Source of the DNA: Batillaria attramentaria
Lineage: Eukaryota > Mollusca > Gastropoda > Batillariidae
NCBI GenBank assembly: GCA_018292915.2
Contig: JACVVK020000038.1
Coordinates: 674,501 to 738,500 of the forward strand
DNA length: 64,000 nt
Direction: 5' to 3'
Numbering within the stretch: the first letter of the stretch is position 1; each line of letters starts with the position of its first letter. The notes under the pieces were generated by a model. It had not been told where the DNA came from, searched no databases, and worked only from the letters and a program-made list of their open reading frames with translations. This document shows positions 55,595 through 64,000 of this stretch, piece by piece. A program made the position numbers and the translations under genes.

Positions 55595-55768
55595 GACTTT
55601 TTGCTAAAGCAGGAGATAAAACAGGCTAATTCCACCTTCGCTAAACCATCTCATGTTTTGGAACAGTTCCGCTCGTAAGTGCGCCTGTGCGCTCGAAATA
55701 TTCTATCGTTGATGATTAGTACAGCTCTTCATGCGATACAATGTTGTTTACACTTTACGCCAGCGGTG
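55595..55768 (+). repeat. dispersed repeat I, copy 3
   Basis: GGCTAATTCCACCTTCGCTA, TGTTTTGGAACAGTTCCGCT, CGCTCGAAATATTCTATCGT and GATACAATGTTGTTTACACT are shared with the copies at 16525 and 17812. Confidence 0.65.
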
Positions 55769-57092
55769 GAACATACAAATTCTTTATTGTTGTTACACTA
55801 CTGGAGCACTCAGTGTGGTCGCCGCGTCATCGAGTACGCTTCTGTTGGCTCAGTGCCAGCATGACAGACGCTGTCACTGTCCAGATGTGTAAGTGGTGTG
55901 GTGATAGATAGCACGAAAACACGAAAACAGCTCAGAACGATCTGTGAACATAAAAATGGTAACCGAGCCCCTTTAAGTTGTTACCGTCGAACGTCAGTTT
56001 ACGACTGACAATGTTAGTCATGCCTTGTTAGTCGAGTGCTGAACCCCGCGTGCCACGTCACTCACAACACAGCACATAGTACACGATACATACAAACTGT
56101 CACCATTGCAGCACTAGTTCCAGGCTTTCATCGGAAGACACGAAGAATGACACAGTTGGCACCCTGACAGATCACCCTAAATGACGATTTCAAACCGGCC
56201 CTGTTTCAGCGAACTGACACTGAGCCGGCGCCGGACTGAGAAACATGTCCCTGTCTCTGTCTAAACACGGTAGTAATTTGAGTCGGAATGTCGCGGAACT
56301 TTAATATAGGAAAGTTCAGGGAGAGCGAAGCCGAGATGCTGTCCTATCTTTTGATCGATATGCATTACATTGTAATTTTTTTTAAACGACACACCTTTCT
56401 GTGCCCTTGCAATCCCTTTCTGTCTCCATAAAATCACATCTCTTGCCATTTACAGTCCTGCAACACTGCTACAGCCCTTTGATAGAAGCCGGAAAACGGT
56501 CCATTACTGAGGACACGACGGTAAATAAAATGGGATTGGCTGCTCCAACAATGTGAGCTGTAATGCTGTAGGTTTTCAGTACGAAAGGATGAACACTGAT
56601 CTGGTGGCTGCTCAGTTCAGTTGCCAGCTGAGTTGAATCGCATGTAGTCAGTATACACTGAGTACCCGAGTCCGTCCGTCCTACTGACACAAAGACTTGA
56701 AACCACCCCAGCCACTGTCACAAGTTTAAATCTGAAAATACTTCCAACTCGCATTTGAAAACTTAATTAAACTTCACTCACCCTTCTACGCTGTACTATC
56801 CGGCAGTGACCAGTCAGATTTTGACTGACAGGACATAAGTTCGGGTGACGGCCGAATCACTGATTTCAAGTCCTTGAGGGGACGTCTTACATTCAGCAGT
56901 CGGTGGATGTGCAAACACACACAGTGGGGGTATGGGTATGAAAGGCGCACCACGTGGTGTTTGTATGAAATGTGCTAGAGTAAACACTGTACAGGGCCGG
57001 CGCTTCATTCACCAGTTGAACGCTACAGTTCTCAAGTGGTCCGCCTTCCTGTATCGCTGTATAATCCGGTTCGGTATCGTTTAGATGAACGA

Positions 57093-57165
57093 GGACACAC
57101 ACACACACACACACCGTGGCACACACACACCGTGGCACACACACACCGTGGCACACCGTGGCGCG

Positions 57166-57227
<62 letters not shown>
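57093..57227. repeat. CA arrays with CCGTGG spacers and a GC run
   Basis: CA runs punctuated by four CACCGTGGCA words (57112-57162), a GCGCGC run and a final 55-bp CA run. Confidence 0.9.
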
Positions 57228-57228
<1 letters not shown>

Positions 57229-57360
57229 CTCAACTGACTTCGTAAGACTGAGAAGATGAAAGCTAAGCAGCTCGCCGGCCAACGCTGGCATACTTAATAA
57301 ATACGCACGCACGACTGAACGAACAAACGCACTAACGTGCGCATATGCACGCGACGGAGA

Positions 57361-60300
57361 GATGATGATGATGATAGTTTAGTCCTCTTTATTCCCTGGG
57401 GAACATAGGGCTGCAACCACACTCCGCCAGCGCACTCGGTTCTGGGACGCCCTCTTTAGTTCGGCCCACGTCGTTCCGGCGGCCTTGGCTTCAGCGTCCG
57501 TACTCCTCCGCCAGGTCTGCTTCGGTCGGCCCACTTTGCGCTTTCCCTGGGGGTTCCAATCAAGGGACTGCCTGGTGACATTTGATGTTGGCTTTCGCAA
57601 AGTGTGTCCGATCCATCCCCATTTCCTTTTCTTGATCTCCTGCTCGATGGGGACCTGTCTTGTTTGCTCCCAGAGGTCTTGGTTGGTGATCACCAGTGGG
57701 TATCTGATGTTGAGAATGTTGCGGAGGCATCTGTTGATGAAGATTTGCAGCCTGTGGGAGCCTGTCTTGGTGGTGCGCCATGTCTCCGAGCCATAGAGTA
57801 GGACCGACTTCACATTTGAGTTGAAGATCCGGATCTTGTTTCGCAGGGATAGGGCTGTGGATCTCCAGATGGGGCGCAGAGTGCGAAAGGCATGTCTGGC
57901 TTTGTTGGTGCGGCTCTTGATGTCTTCGTCCGTTCCTCCATCCTTGCTGACAACGCTGCCGAGGTAGATGAACTTGTCCACCTCTTTGATGTCTTCCTGG
58001 TGCAGCTGGATGGGGTCGTGCTGTTTGTGGTTGACTCTCATGACTTCGGTCTTGCTGATGTTGATTTTGAGGCCGGTCTTCTCAGCTTCTTCGGCGACTC
58101 TGTTCAGCTTCTCCTGCGCATCTTGTTGCTTGTGAGAGAGGAGGGCGATGTCGTCCGCGAAATCCAGGTCCTCGAGCTGTTTGCTGAAGGTCCACTGGAT
58201 CCCTGTCCTCTTACCGTCGGTGGCTTGCCTCATGACCCAGTCGACCACCATCAGGAAGATTGTGGGTGAGAGGATGCAGCCTTGACGAACGCCGGTCCGT
58301 ACTGTGAATGGTTCTGTCAGTTTCCCGTCGTGGATTACCTGGCAGGTGGCATCTTCGTACAGCTGTCGGATGATGTTGACAAACTTTGGTGGAAAACCGT
58401 AGTGAGACATCAGCTTCCAGATGACCTCCCTGTCAACACTGTCGAACGCCTTCTGGAAGTCAACGAAGGTGCTGTACAGGGGGGTCTGCCACTCCAGGGA
58501 CTGCTCAATGATGATCCTCATCGTGGCTATGTGATCAGTGCAGGATCGGTCGTTGCGGAATCCTGCCTGTTCCTCCCGGAGTGTCTTGTCCAGCGCGGTC
58601 TTCAGCCTCTCCAGGATGATCCTGGTGAGAACCTTCCCTGGTATGGACAGCAGCATGATGCCTCGCCAGTTGCTACAGGATGAGAGGTCCCCTTTCTTTG
58701 GCAGCTTTACCAGGTGTCCCTTCTTCCAGTCTTGTGGCACGCTCTCGCTCTCCCAGATCTTCCTCAGGAGCGGGTGCAGCATGTCGGTGGAGGTCTGGAT
58801 GTCGGCCTTGAGGGCTTCTGGTGGTATGCCGTCGGGGCCTGCTGCTTTGCCAGACTTGAGGGACTTGATGGCTTTGATGATCTCGGTCTTGGTAGGGGGG
58901 TTGGTGCCGATGTCGAGTAGCTGGGCTGCCGGTGGTATGTCTGGTGGGACTGGTGGTTGAGGCCTGTTGAGCGTTTCCTTAAAGTGTTCAGCCCACCTTG
59001 TCCTTTGGTCTTCCTCTTTGGTGATGATTTGTCCGTTCTTGTCTTTGACTGGTCTGGTGGGGTTGTTATTTTTCCCAGAGAGTGTCCTTGTTATTTCGTA
59101 GAGCCGTTTCATGTTCCGTTGTCCTGCTGCTGTTTCTGCTTTTTCTGTGAGGTCGTTGATGAAGTTCCTCTTGTCGTTCCTTGCGCTCCTCTTGACCTGC
59201 CGGTTGACGTCCCAGTATTGAGCCTGCAGGTCGCGCTTGTGGTCTTGGTCGTCAGTGTGGTTGATCAGGTCTTTCAGGCGTTTCCTCTCTGTGATGAGGT
59301 CCCAGGTGTCAGATGTAAGCCACTCTTTGTGTTGTCTCGTCTTCTTTCCCAGCACTTCCCTGCATGTTGCTGTCCAGGTTTCTCGCAGGTCGTGCCAGTG
59401 CTCCTCGATTGTCTCTTCAGGTAGTGTGTCGAGAGCGCTGAATCTGTTCCTCAGCTCACATCTGAAGGCGTTGGTCTTGACGCTCTCCTTCAGACTGTGC
59501 ACGTTGTACTTGTGGGATGGTCTGCCCGCCTGGTCTCTGTAGGCCTTCAGCTTGATCTTGATCGCTGCAATGACGAGGTGATGGTCTGAGGCTGCATCAG
59601 CTCCCCGCTTTGCTCGGACGTCCAGCAAGCTTCTTCGCCACTTCCTGCCGATGGTGATGTGGTCGATCTGGTTTACAGTTCTTCCGTCCGGTGATGTCCA
59701 GGTGGTTTTGTGGATGGTCTTGTGGGGGAATATGGTGCCTCCGATGACCAGGTCGTTGGTGGTGCAGAATTCTGTGAAGAGCTCTCCGTTCTCGTTCTGT
59801 GTCCCTGTTCCGTGTTTGCCCATGATGAGTTCTCTGTCTGTGTTGTCGGTGCCCACTTTGGCGTTGAGGTCTCCCATGAGGATCTTCAGGTCTCTTCTCG
59901 GTGCTTTGTCCAGGACGGCTTGGAGCTGCTCGTAGAAGTTCTCCTTTTCTTCCTCGTCCGCCACGTTGGTGGGGGCGTAGCACTGGAGGATGGTGACTTT
60001 CCTGCCCTTAGAGTTGAATCTGGCGCTCAGGATCCTTGGTGACACTGGTTCCCAGGACAGTAGTGCTTGTGTTGCTTCAGGTGTCATCAGCAACGCTACT
60101 CCGTGCATGTGTGACTGGCCGTCTTCGTGTCCAGAGTAGAGGATGGTGTCTCCGGAGGTGAGTCGTGTGCGTCCTGTTCCTGTCCATCTTGTCTCGCATA
60201 GGCCGAGCAGCTTCAGATTGTATCTATGCATTTCTTGACTCACTTGTGCTGTCTTTCCTGTTTCGTATAGGGTTCGGATGTTCCAGGTCCCTATCCTGGC

Positions 60301-60670
60301 TTTGGTCTTGGCCGTCAGAAGAGTAGTCGGCGCACTGGCTTCCCGAGGGCTTTCACCAGCTCGCGTCATGGGCTCTACTAGAGAGGACTCTTCCTGGACC
60401 AAGTTGCGTTGTAGATCTGTGGCTGTAGTTTCTGTAACAGGTTTTGTTTTTAAAGAGTTGGGTTGTTAGCCCTACTCAAACCCCCAACCTGGAGGACCAG
60501 TGAGTGCGCTTCGTCTGGCCTCTACCCTTCGACCTGTCCAGCATGGGTGGCCCTACCAGGAGACGAATCTCCCGCCGGCATAGCTCTCGGGGTCATGGAG
60601 ACACACAAGCCCCATCTCCAACGGCAAGGATGCACTCATCGATGGGGGATGATGATGATGATGATGATGA
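57361..60670 (-). mobile_element. RTE-like non-LTR retrotransposon, apparently full length
   Basis: The single ORF occupies most of the unit. Downstream of its stop codon only a few bases (AACT) separate it from an (ATC)n tail (57361-57375 on the plus strand as GATGAT). About 250 bp of 5' UTR precede the ATG, bounded by another GAT run (60651-60670). A very short 3' UTR and a trinucleotide tail fit the RTE style. No second ORF was seen. The exact 5' boundary and any target duplication are masked by the GAT runs. Confidence 0.8.
57379..60402 (-). CDS. LINE ORF: AP endonuclease + reverse transcriptase, 1007 aa, intact
   Basis: An unbroken frame for the protein that nicks target DNA and copies the element's RNA in place. 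The endonuclease occupies about residues 35-280: GTWNIRTL (Asn41), LCETRW (Glu70), MGDLNAKVG (Asp178, Asn180), QIDHITIG (Asp247), SDHHLV (Asp273, His274). Reverse transcriptase is at about 500-760: SLKSGKAAGPDGIPPEAL, STFVDFQKAFDSVDRE, VRQGCILSPTIF and FADDIALL (catalytic Asp pair 750/751). The C-terminal part has KWGWIGHTLRKP, a basic GKRKVGRPKQTWRR and a final AQNR-like segment, as in the many proteins misnamed craniofacial development protein 2-like. There is no RNase H and no gag-like ORF1. Every catalytic residue is present, so this copy may be competent or very young. The clade (RTE or near relative) is by recall. Confidence 0.95.
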   Translation of the reverse strand: MVQEESSLVEPMTRAGESPREASAPTTLLTAKTKARIGTWNIRTLYETGKTAQVSQEMHRYNLKLLGLCETRWTGTGRTRLTSGDTILYSGHEDGQSHMHGVALLMTPEATQALLSWEPVSPRILSARFNSKGRKVTILQCYAPTNVADEEEKENFYEQLQAVLDKAPRRDLKILMGDLNAKVGTDNTDRELIMGKHGTGTQNENGELFTEFCTTNDLVIGGTIFPHKTIHKTTWTSPDGRTVNQIDHITIGRKWRRSLLDVRAKRGADAASDHHLVIAAIKIKLKAYRDQAGRPSHKYNVHSLKESVKTNAFRCELRNRFSALDTLPEETIEEHWHDLRETWTATCREVLGKKTRQHKEWLTSDTWDLITERKRLKDLINHTDDQDHKRDLQAQYWDVNRQVKRSARNDKRNFINDLTEKAETAAGQRNMKRLYEITRTLSGKNNNPTRPVKDKNGQIITKEEDQRTRWAEHFKETLNRPQPPVPPDIPPAAQLLDIGTNPPTKTEIIKAIKSLKSGKAAGPDGIPPEALKADIQTSTDMLHPLLRKIWESESVPQDWKKGHLVKLPKKGDLSSCSNWRGIMLLSIPGKVLTRIILERLKTALDKTLREEQAGFRNDRSCTDHIATMRIIIEQSLEWQTPLYSTFVDFQKAFDSVDREVIWKLMSHYGFPPKFVNIIRQLYEDATCQVIHDGKLTEPFTVRTGVRQGCILSPTIFLMVVDWVMRQATDGKRTGIQWTFSKQLEDLDFADDIALLSHKQQDAQEKLNRVAEEAEKTGLKINISKTEVMRVNHKQHDPIQLHQEDIKEVDKFIYLGSVVSKDGGTDEDIKSRTNKARHAFRTLRPIWRSTALSLRNKIRIFNSNVKSVLLYGSETWRTTKTGSHRLQIFINRCLRNILNIRYPLVITNQDLWEQTRQVPIEQEIKKRKWGWIGHTLRKPTSNVTRQSLDWNPQGKRKVGRPKQTWRRSTDAEAKAAGTTWAELKRASQNRVRWRSVVAALCSPGNKED

Positions 60671-60929
60671 AACGTTTCTTTATTCAGGATAGAGCATTTA
60701 GGCATTGCTGCCTGTCTCACAGTCTGTCCTGCTATTCTACGTAAGAGGGTTAAAAAAAAAAACCCAAATGAAACCTCAGACAACATGAAACCAAAACGGG
60801 GAGGGGGGGGGGGGAGAGAAAAATACAAAACAAAAGTATGAACTATCTAGAGGAAATGAAGAGGAGAAAAGTACACATGATCAACAAATCAAAACATACA
60901 TGGCATGTGTCGATGATATTGGCTGTATG

Positions 60930-60968
<39 letters not shown>
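60930..60968. repeat. (GA)n microsatellite
   Basis: About 38 bp of GA. Confidence 0.9.
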
Positions 60969-60971
<3 letters not shown>

Positions 60972-61661
60972 GAATGCACCATGCGGGTCTTTATTGGTTT
61001 TTGAAGTGCACGCCATCAATGAAAGCCCACACGGGATTGCAAATGACGCAGCCCTCAGGAGAAAACCGGTAAATGATCATTAAAAAAGGAAAATTATGAA
61101 TATTCTCTATACATTGCCTCACTGACCCCTTTGTCATGCGTCATATTTTTTAATGAATATTCAGAACCTTGCCACGGCTGACTGCCCAATTTCTACATCA
61201 TCAGCGAGTGTTCGTGTTGACCCACGCCAGGGCAGCCTGACATGCGAGCAAGCGTGAAACATTGCCTTCACTTCTGATTAGCTGTGATCCACTGCCGCTC
61301 CTTCCTTACTGAACGAGACTTGCCCGAGTTTCCAACGAGGAACTCTTTCAAGTGACCTGCATCAGAGATGAGCGACTGATTGACAGAAGCGTCAGTTTCG
61401 TGCCTTGCGCCGGAGTGCAGCATGGGAAGTACACGCACTTCCTGTCGCCAGGACCGGGTCAGTCGTTGGGATGGAGCAGAGACCATACACAGAGATAGTC
61501 TCTGGATGGAGACAGGAGGTGAGATGATGACGTCATGCTCAAGTATTTGACGTCAGAGGACGGCTTATTCAAAATACCAGCTTCTATTTTTTCCACGAAA
61601 CAGCTCAGCCATCCAGTCAGCCAGATCGGCGTGTGTCAGCCGTCACTGTCTGGTAAAGGCC

Positions 61662-61980
61662 AAAGGCCAATGGGTGAGCGGTGATCTAATAGGTAGCGGG
61701 TCGGATTTAGCCGGCCGCTGCGCTACTGAACGGCCGTCACCAATGTCATGGCGATGTAGCGTGGGTTCGAGCCCAGGTCCAGCTTGTGATATGTGATACC
61801 GGTTTTTCCTGGCTACCGGGCTGCTCATCGGGGGTTTCTCTCCGGGTTATCCGGCTTTCCTTCCCCAGCAAAATTGCAAAATTGTAAAAAATATAGGACA
61901 GGTATTGGGTGGCGCTGCACCGCGGCGACGCGCTTCCCCCGGGGGAAGCAGCCCGAATTTCCCGAAAGGGATAATAAAAT
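61662..61980 (+). mobile_element. SINE-E (tRNA-derived)
   Basis: The head has GGTGATCTAATAGGTAGCGG and the B-box-like GTGGGTTCGAGCCCAGG. The 3' part has GGGTTATCCGGCTTTCCTTC, GTATTGGGTGGCGCTGCACC and the CTTCCCCCGGGGGAAGCAGC palindrome, then GGGATAATAAAAT. The same 3' part occurs at 17395-17500. The insertion of a SINE-A follows 30 bp on. Confidence 0.75.
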
Positions 61981-62011
61981 AGTTTTAAAAAGGCACCCAG
62001 ATTTTTTTTTC

Positions 62012-62179
62012 ACGGGGTGGGTGGGTGGGTGTTTAACGTCCTTTTCCACCACATAGGGTGATATCAAAGACGGGGCAACGATGAAAAAAGCCAGCACAAA
62101 TATTTGGCCCCAGCCGGGATCGAACTCACGACCCGAGCATTAGAAGTCCAACGCTCAACCGTTCGACCACCCCGACTCC
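62012..62179 (-). mobile_element. SINE-A, full length
   Basis: On the minus strand: GGAGTCGGGGTGGTCGAACG head, GTGAGTTCGATCCCGG B box, the CAAATATTTGTGCTGGC block, GATATCACCCTATGTGGTGG and GGACGTTAAACACCCACCCA end. The opposite strand starts with a GGGT run from the tail. Confidence 0.9.
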
Positions 62180-62390
62180 CCTATTTTCACGGAAGCCAAA
62201 TGAAAATACTAACGATAAAACCAAAAAAACCCAGATCGTTACTCAATAAATCACCCCCGTGCCATATGTTACATGTTCAGTACATAGATTAGAATACGGA
62301 TATCGGATGTGCGACTGCGTATTCCTGAACGAAATCGTGGCTCTATCGATATTTAGAACTATCGGTACGTTGACGTTGAAGGAAGACTCC

Positions 62391-62995
62391 AGTGTAGTGC
62401 GACTGGTAATTCAGTCGCCAACAATCATTTTCCGGCGATAACTTTTTATGGAGCCAATTTCGTATGCCTATTAAAGACAGACAGTTCATCCGGACCTCGT
62501 GGCCTGATTTATTTCAGTCTGGGTTCTCAGTTTTTCCGTTTCTTCTCTGAGTGAGTGAAATTTTCACTGAACACGAGAGTTGGCACAATGTATCGAAATT
62601 CGCCGAAAATATAATTACCTCAAGAGTCTCAAGTGACAATGACGTAAAACGAAATCACGCTAGGTAATTGACGTGGGCTCTTAAAACCTTTATGAGACAG
62701 CAAGAAACAGTGACGTCAGTGACTGACGTCAAAGTATTATTGGAATTAATAGCCTGATCCTTTGAAAAGGACTTGTAACATTCACACAAAAGCAAGAAAA
62801 ATATGGATTTCGGCTTGCATCACTTACGACGGGAAGGAAAGGAGAAAGTGAGACCCGGCGCCGACTGTCATGAGATATAGTAGGTCACTAGGTCAGGATC
62901 AACCTTTCTCTCTGAATACGAAAGTGGCTCCATAAAAGGTTATCGCCGATAAAGTTTGGCGACTGAATTACCAAATGCACTGCACAGCTTCGACA
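62391..62995. mobile_element. MITE with ~75-bp inverted ends
   Basis: GGTAATTCAGTCGCCAA (62405) and CGGCGATAACTTTTTATGGA (62434) at the left are mirrored at the right by TCCATAAAAGGTTATCGCCG and TTGGCGACTGAATTACC (ending near 62973). 605 bp, noncoding. The window's first bases (GGGCGATAACTCCCAAATCA) carry a similar GGCGATAACT word. Confidence 0.82.
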
Positions 62996-63025
62996 CGCAT
63001 CCAGAACAAAAATGGATATAATGCA

Positions 63026-63316
63026 CAGGGCCCGTATGTAATAGTCGGGGTTAGGGATTTTAGCCTGGGGTTAGAGCCTAACCTCGAACTAAACTAGCTC
63101 TAGGGTTAGATTTTCTGTTGTTTTTTGTTTTAAATCAAGAAGCGGGGCCCATTCCAGCAAGGTGCCTAAGCCGTTATAGAAAGCTTTTTTTCTTCCTTTC
63201 TTCGCGTCCTTTTTTAAAATTTAATTTTGCTTTTGGGTTTCTTTTGTCCTAGTCAAGGCCTAGTTAGGCCCTTAGCCGTGGGTTAAATTAACCTCGAATT
63301 TTACATACGGGCCCTG
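63026..63316. mobile_element. MITE with CAGGGCCCGTATGTAA ends
   Basis: CAGGGCCCGTATGTAATAGT (63026) mirrors TTTTACATACGGGCCCTG (ending 63316), and the neighbouring GGGGTTAGGG and AATTAACCTCG are weakly mirrored. 291 bp, noncoding. CAGGG ends are common in hAT-like MITEs; no 8-bp duplication was evident. Confidence 0.78.
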
Positions 63317-64000
63317 ATCTATAAAAAGGAATACACCTTTACAACACCCCATCCCCCAACCCCACCCCCCTCAAAACTAAGCAGACTGGAACAAATTCTT
63401 CTTGACCAAGTCAATAAAAACGGTTCAGGACCAACAGCGGGCCTGGCGGAGACAGACGGGTCTAAAAGGAGCTGGCGACGCCATGGAAAACCTTGTCGCA
63501 GGTTACAGACGTGCGTTTCATAGTGGGTGGGGGACAATCTGCTTCAATTCCCATCCTATTCTGCCCGCTGGGCCGAGTCTAGACTCTGAGAGCAGGACAG
63601 CTGGAGGCGGCGACGCCAACGTCATCTTCTGGTTACTAAAAGAATTGAGGCCAACTCCAAGCGTGACCCGCCTGCCGGGCTGCGTGAGCCAAGTGTCTTG
63701 TTATGCGGCGGAGTGTGGAAACGGGAACCAAGCTTCTGCCGTACGAGTATTGTGCCAGATGAGAATGGCAATACACCCCAGCACCACTGAAAGTGAAACT
63801 GCTCGGGATGTTTGAAATAGTGAATACTTTCAAACGCCAATTGTAGGTTTGGATCCAATTTCCAAATTTTTAGTTTGAGATGCGAAAGACAAATCGATTG
63901 ATTGCTTGATTGATGGATTGATTGATTGATGGGTTGAATGACTGCCGCCGGGATTCACTGGTCAGTTTCAGTTCAGTAGAGAGGGTAAGACCTTTATTTT

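Larger units (their letters stand above)
47647..57360. other. intergenic between the FAD gene and the RTE-like LINE
   Basis: No convincing gene. The FAD 5' flank begins at 47647, where the words GGGTCACGGGTCACGG and TGACGTCAC occur, but no clear TATA box. The rest is simple repeats, two SINE-A, one SINE-B, one MITE and a dispersed repeat. 54900-56800 shows nothing I can name except repeat I at 55595. Open frames at 50046-50293 and 56469-56690 were considered and left out. Confidence 0.55.
60671..64000. other. gene-free distal flank
   Basis: No gene recognised. It contains a GA array (60930-60968), a SINE-E, a SINE-A in reverse and two MITEs. 61085-61660 and 63320-64000 show only short unsupported open frames; the last bases carry a decayed TTGATTGATGGA run (63895-63935). 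Confidence 0.6.

Noticed and set aside
56469..56690. Minus-strand frame with a hydrophobic stretch ending NPILFTVVSS, recalling TM7 of a GPCR
   Set aside because: Only about 20 residues fit, no DRY-type or other TM segments nearby, and no flanking splice pattern.
63402..63815. 137-aa plus-strand open frame
   Set aside because: No domain, low-complexity edges, and it overlaps an opposite open frame of similar length; it looks random.

Overview
The window is eukaryotic nuclear DNA: genes are split by GT-AG introns, and intergenic and intronic DNA is packed with dinucleotide arrays, tRNA-derived SINEs, MITEs, non-LTR retrotransposons and one complete DNA transposon. A signal-peptide GH9 cellulase of the endogenous invertebrate type, the very high (CA)n/(GT)n load and the repeat types point to a lophotrochozoan, most likely a marine gastropod mollusc. 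That assignment is inference; no marker was compared with a database.

Layout. 1-1929: no gene, long GT/CA and GAAA arrays. 1930-4613 (minus): the 3' part of a gene for a secreted-type protein with a Thr/Pro linker and a 3D-like (double-psi beta-barrel) domain; its third intron is a 30-bp minisatellite that copies the exon's own splice donor. 5304-15444 (minus): a complete nine-exon GH9 endoglucanase gene, 459 aa, every intron phase agreeing, its introns filled with MITEs, a pogo/Tigger-like element, a truncated LINE and a 38-bp minisatellite. 18398-22878: a 4,481-bp Ginger1-type DNA transposon with ~195-bp TIRs and a CCGG target-site duplication, coding for an H2C2-integrase-GPY protein that carries a tandem repeat and an OTU cysteine-protease domain. 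24024-25568 (plus): a complete four-exon SNRPD1 (Sm D1) gene. 30613-47646 (minus): a six-exon, 445-aa membrane-anchored FAD-dependent monooxygenase-like gene with a 7.3-kb first intron. 47647-57360: no convincing gene; SINEs, a MITE and simple repeats. 57379-60402 (minus): an uninterrupted 1007-aa endonuclease/reverse-transcriptase ORF of an RTE-like LINE. 60671-64000: SINEs and two MITEs.

How the parts relate. The three long cellular genes on the minus strand and SNRPD1 on the plus strand do not form a pathway. GH9 and the 3D-domain gene lie head to tail, 690 bp apart, and both look like secreted polysaccharide-active or barrel-fold proteins, so a digestive link is possible but unproven. The most unusual items are the Ginger1-OTU transposon, the minisatellite that multiplies a 5' splice site in frame, and exons whose splice sites sit directly on GT microsatellites.

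All exon models come from splice motifs, reading-frame continuity and family recall only; no alignments or transcripts were available.
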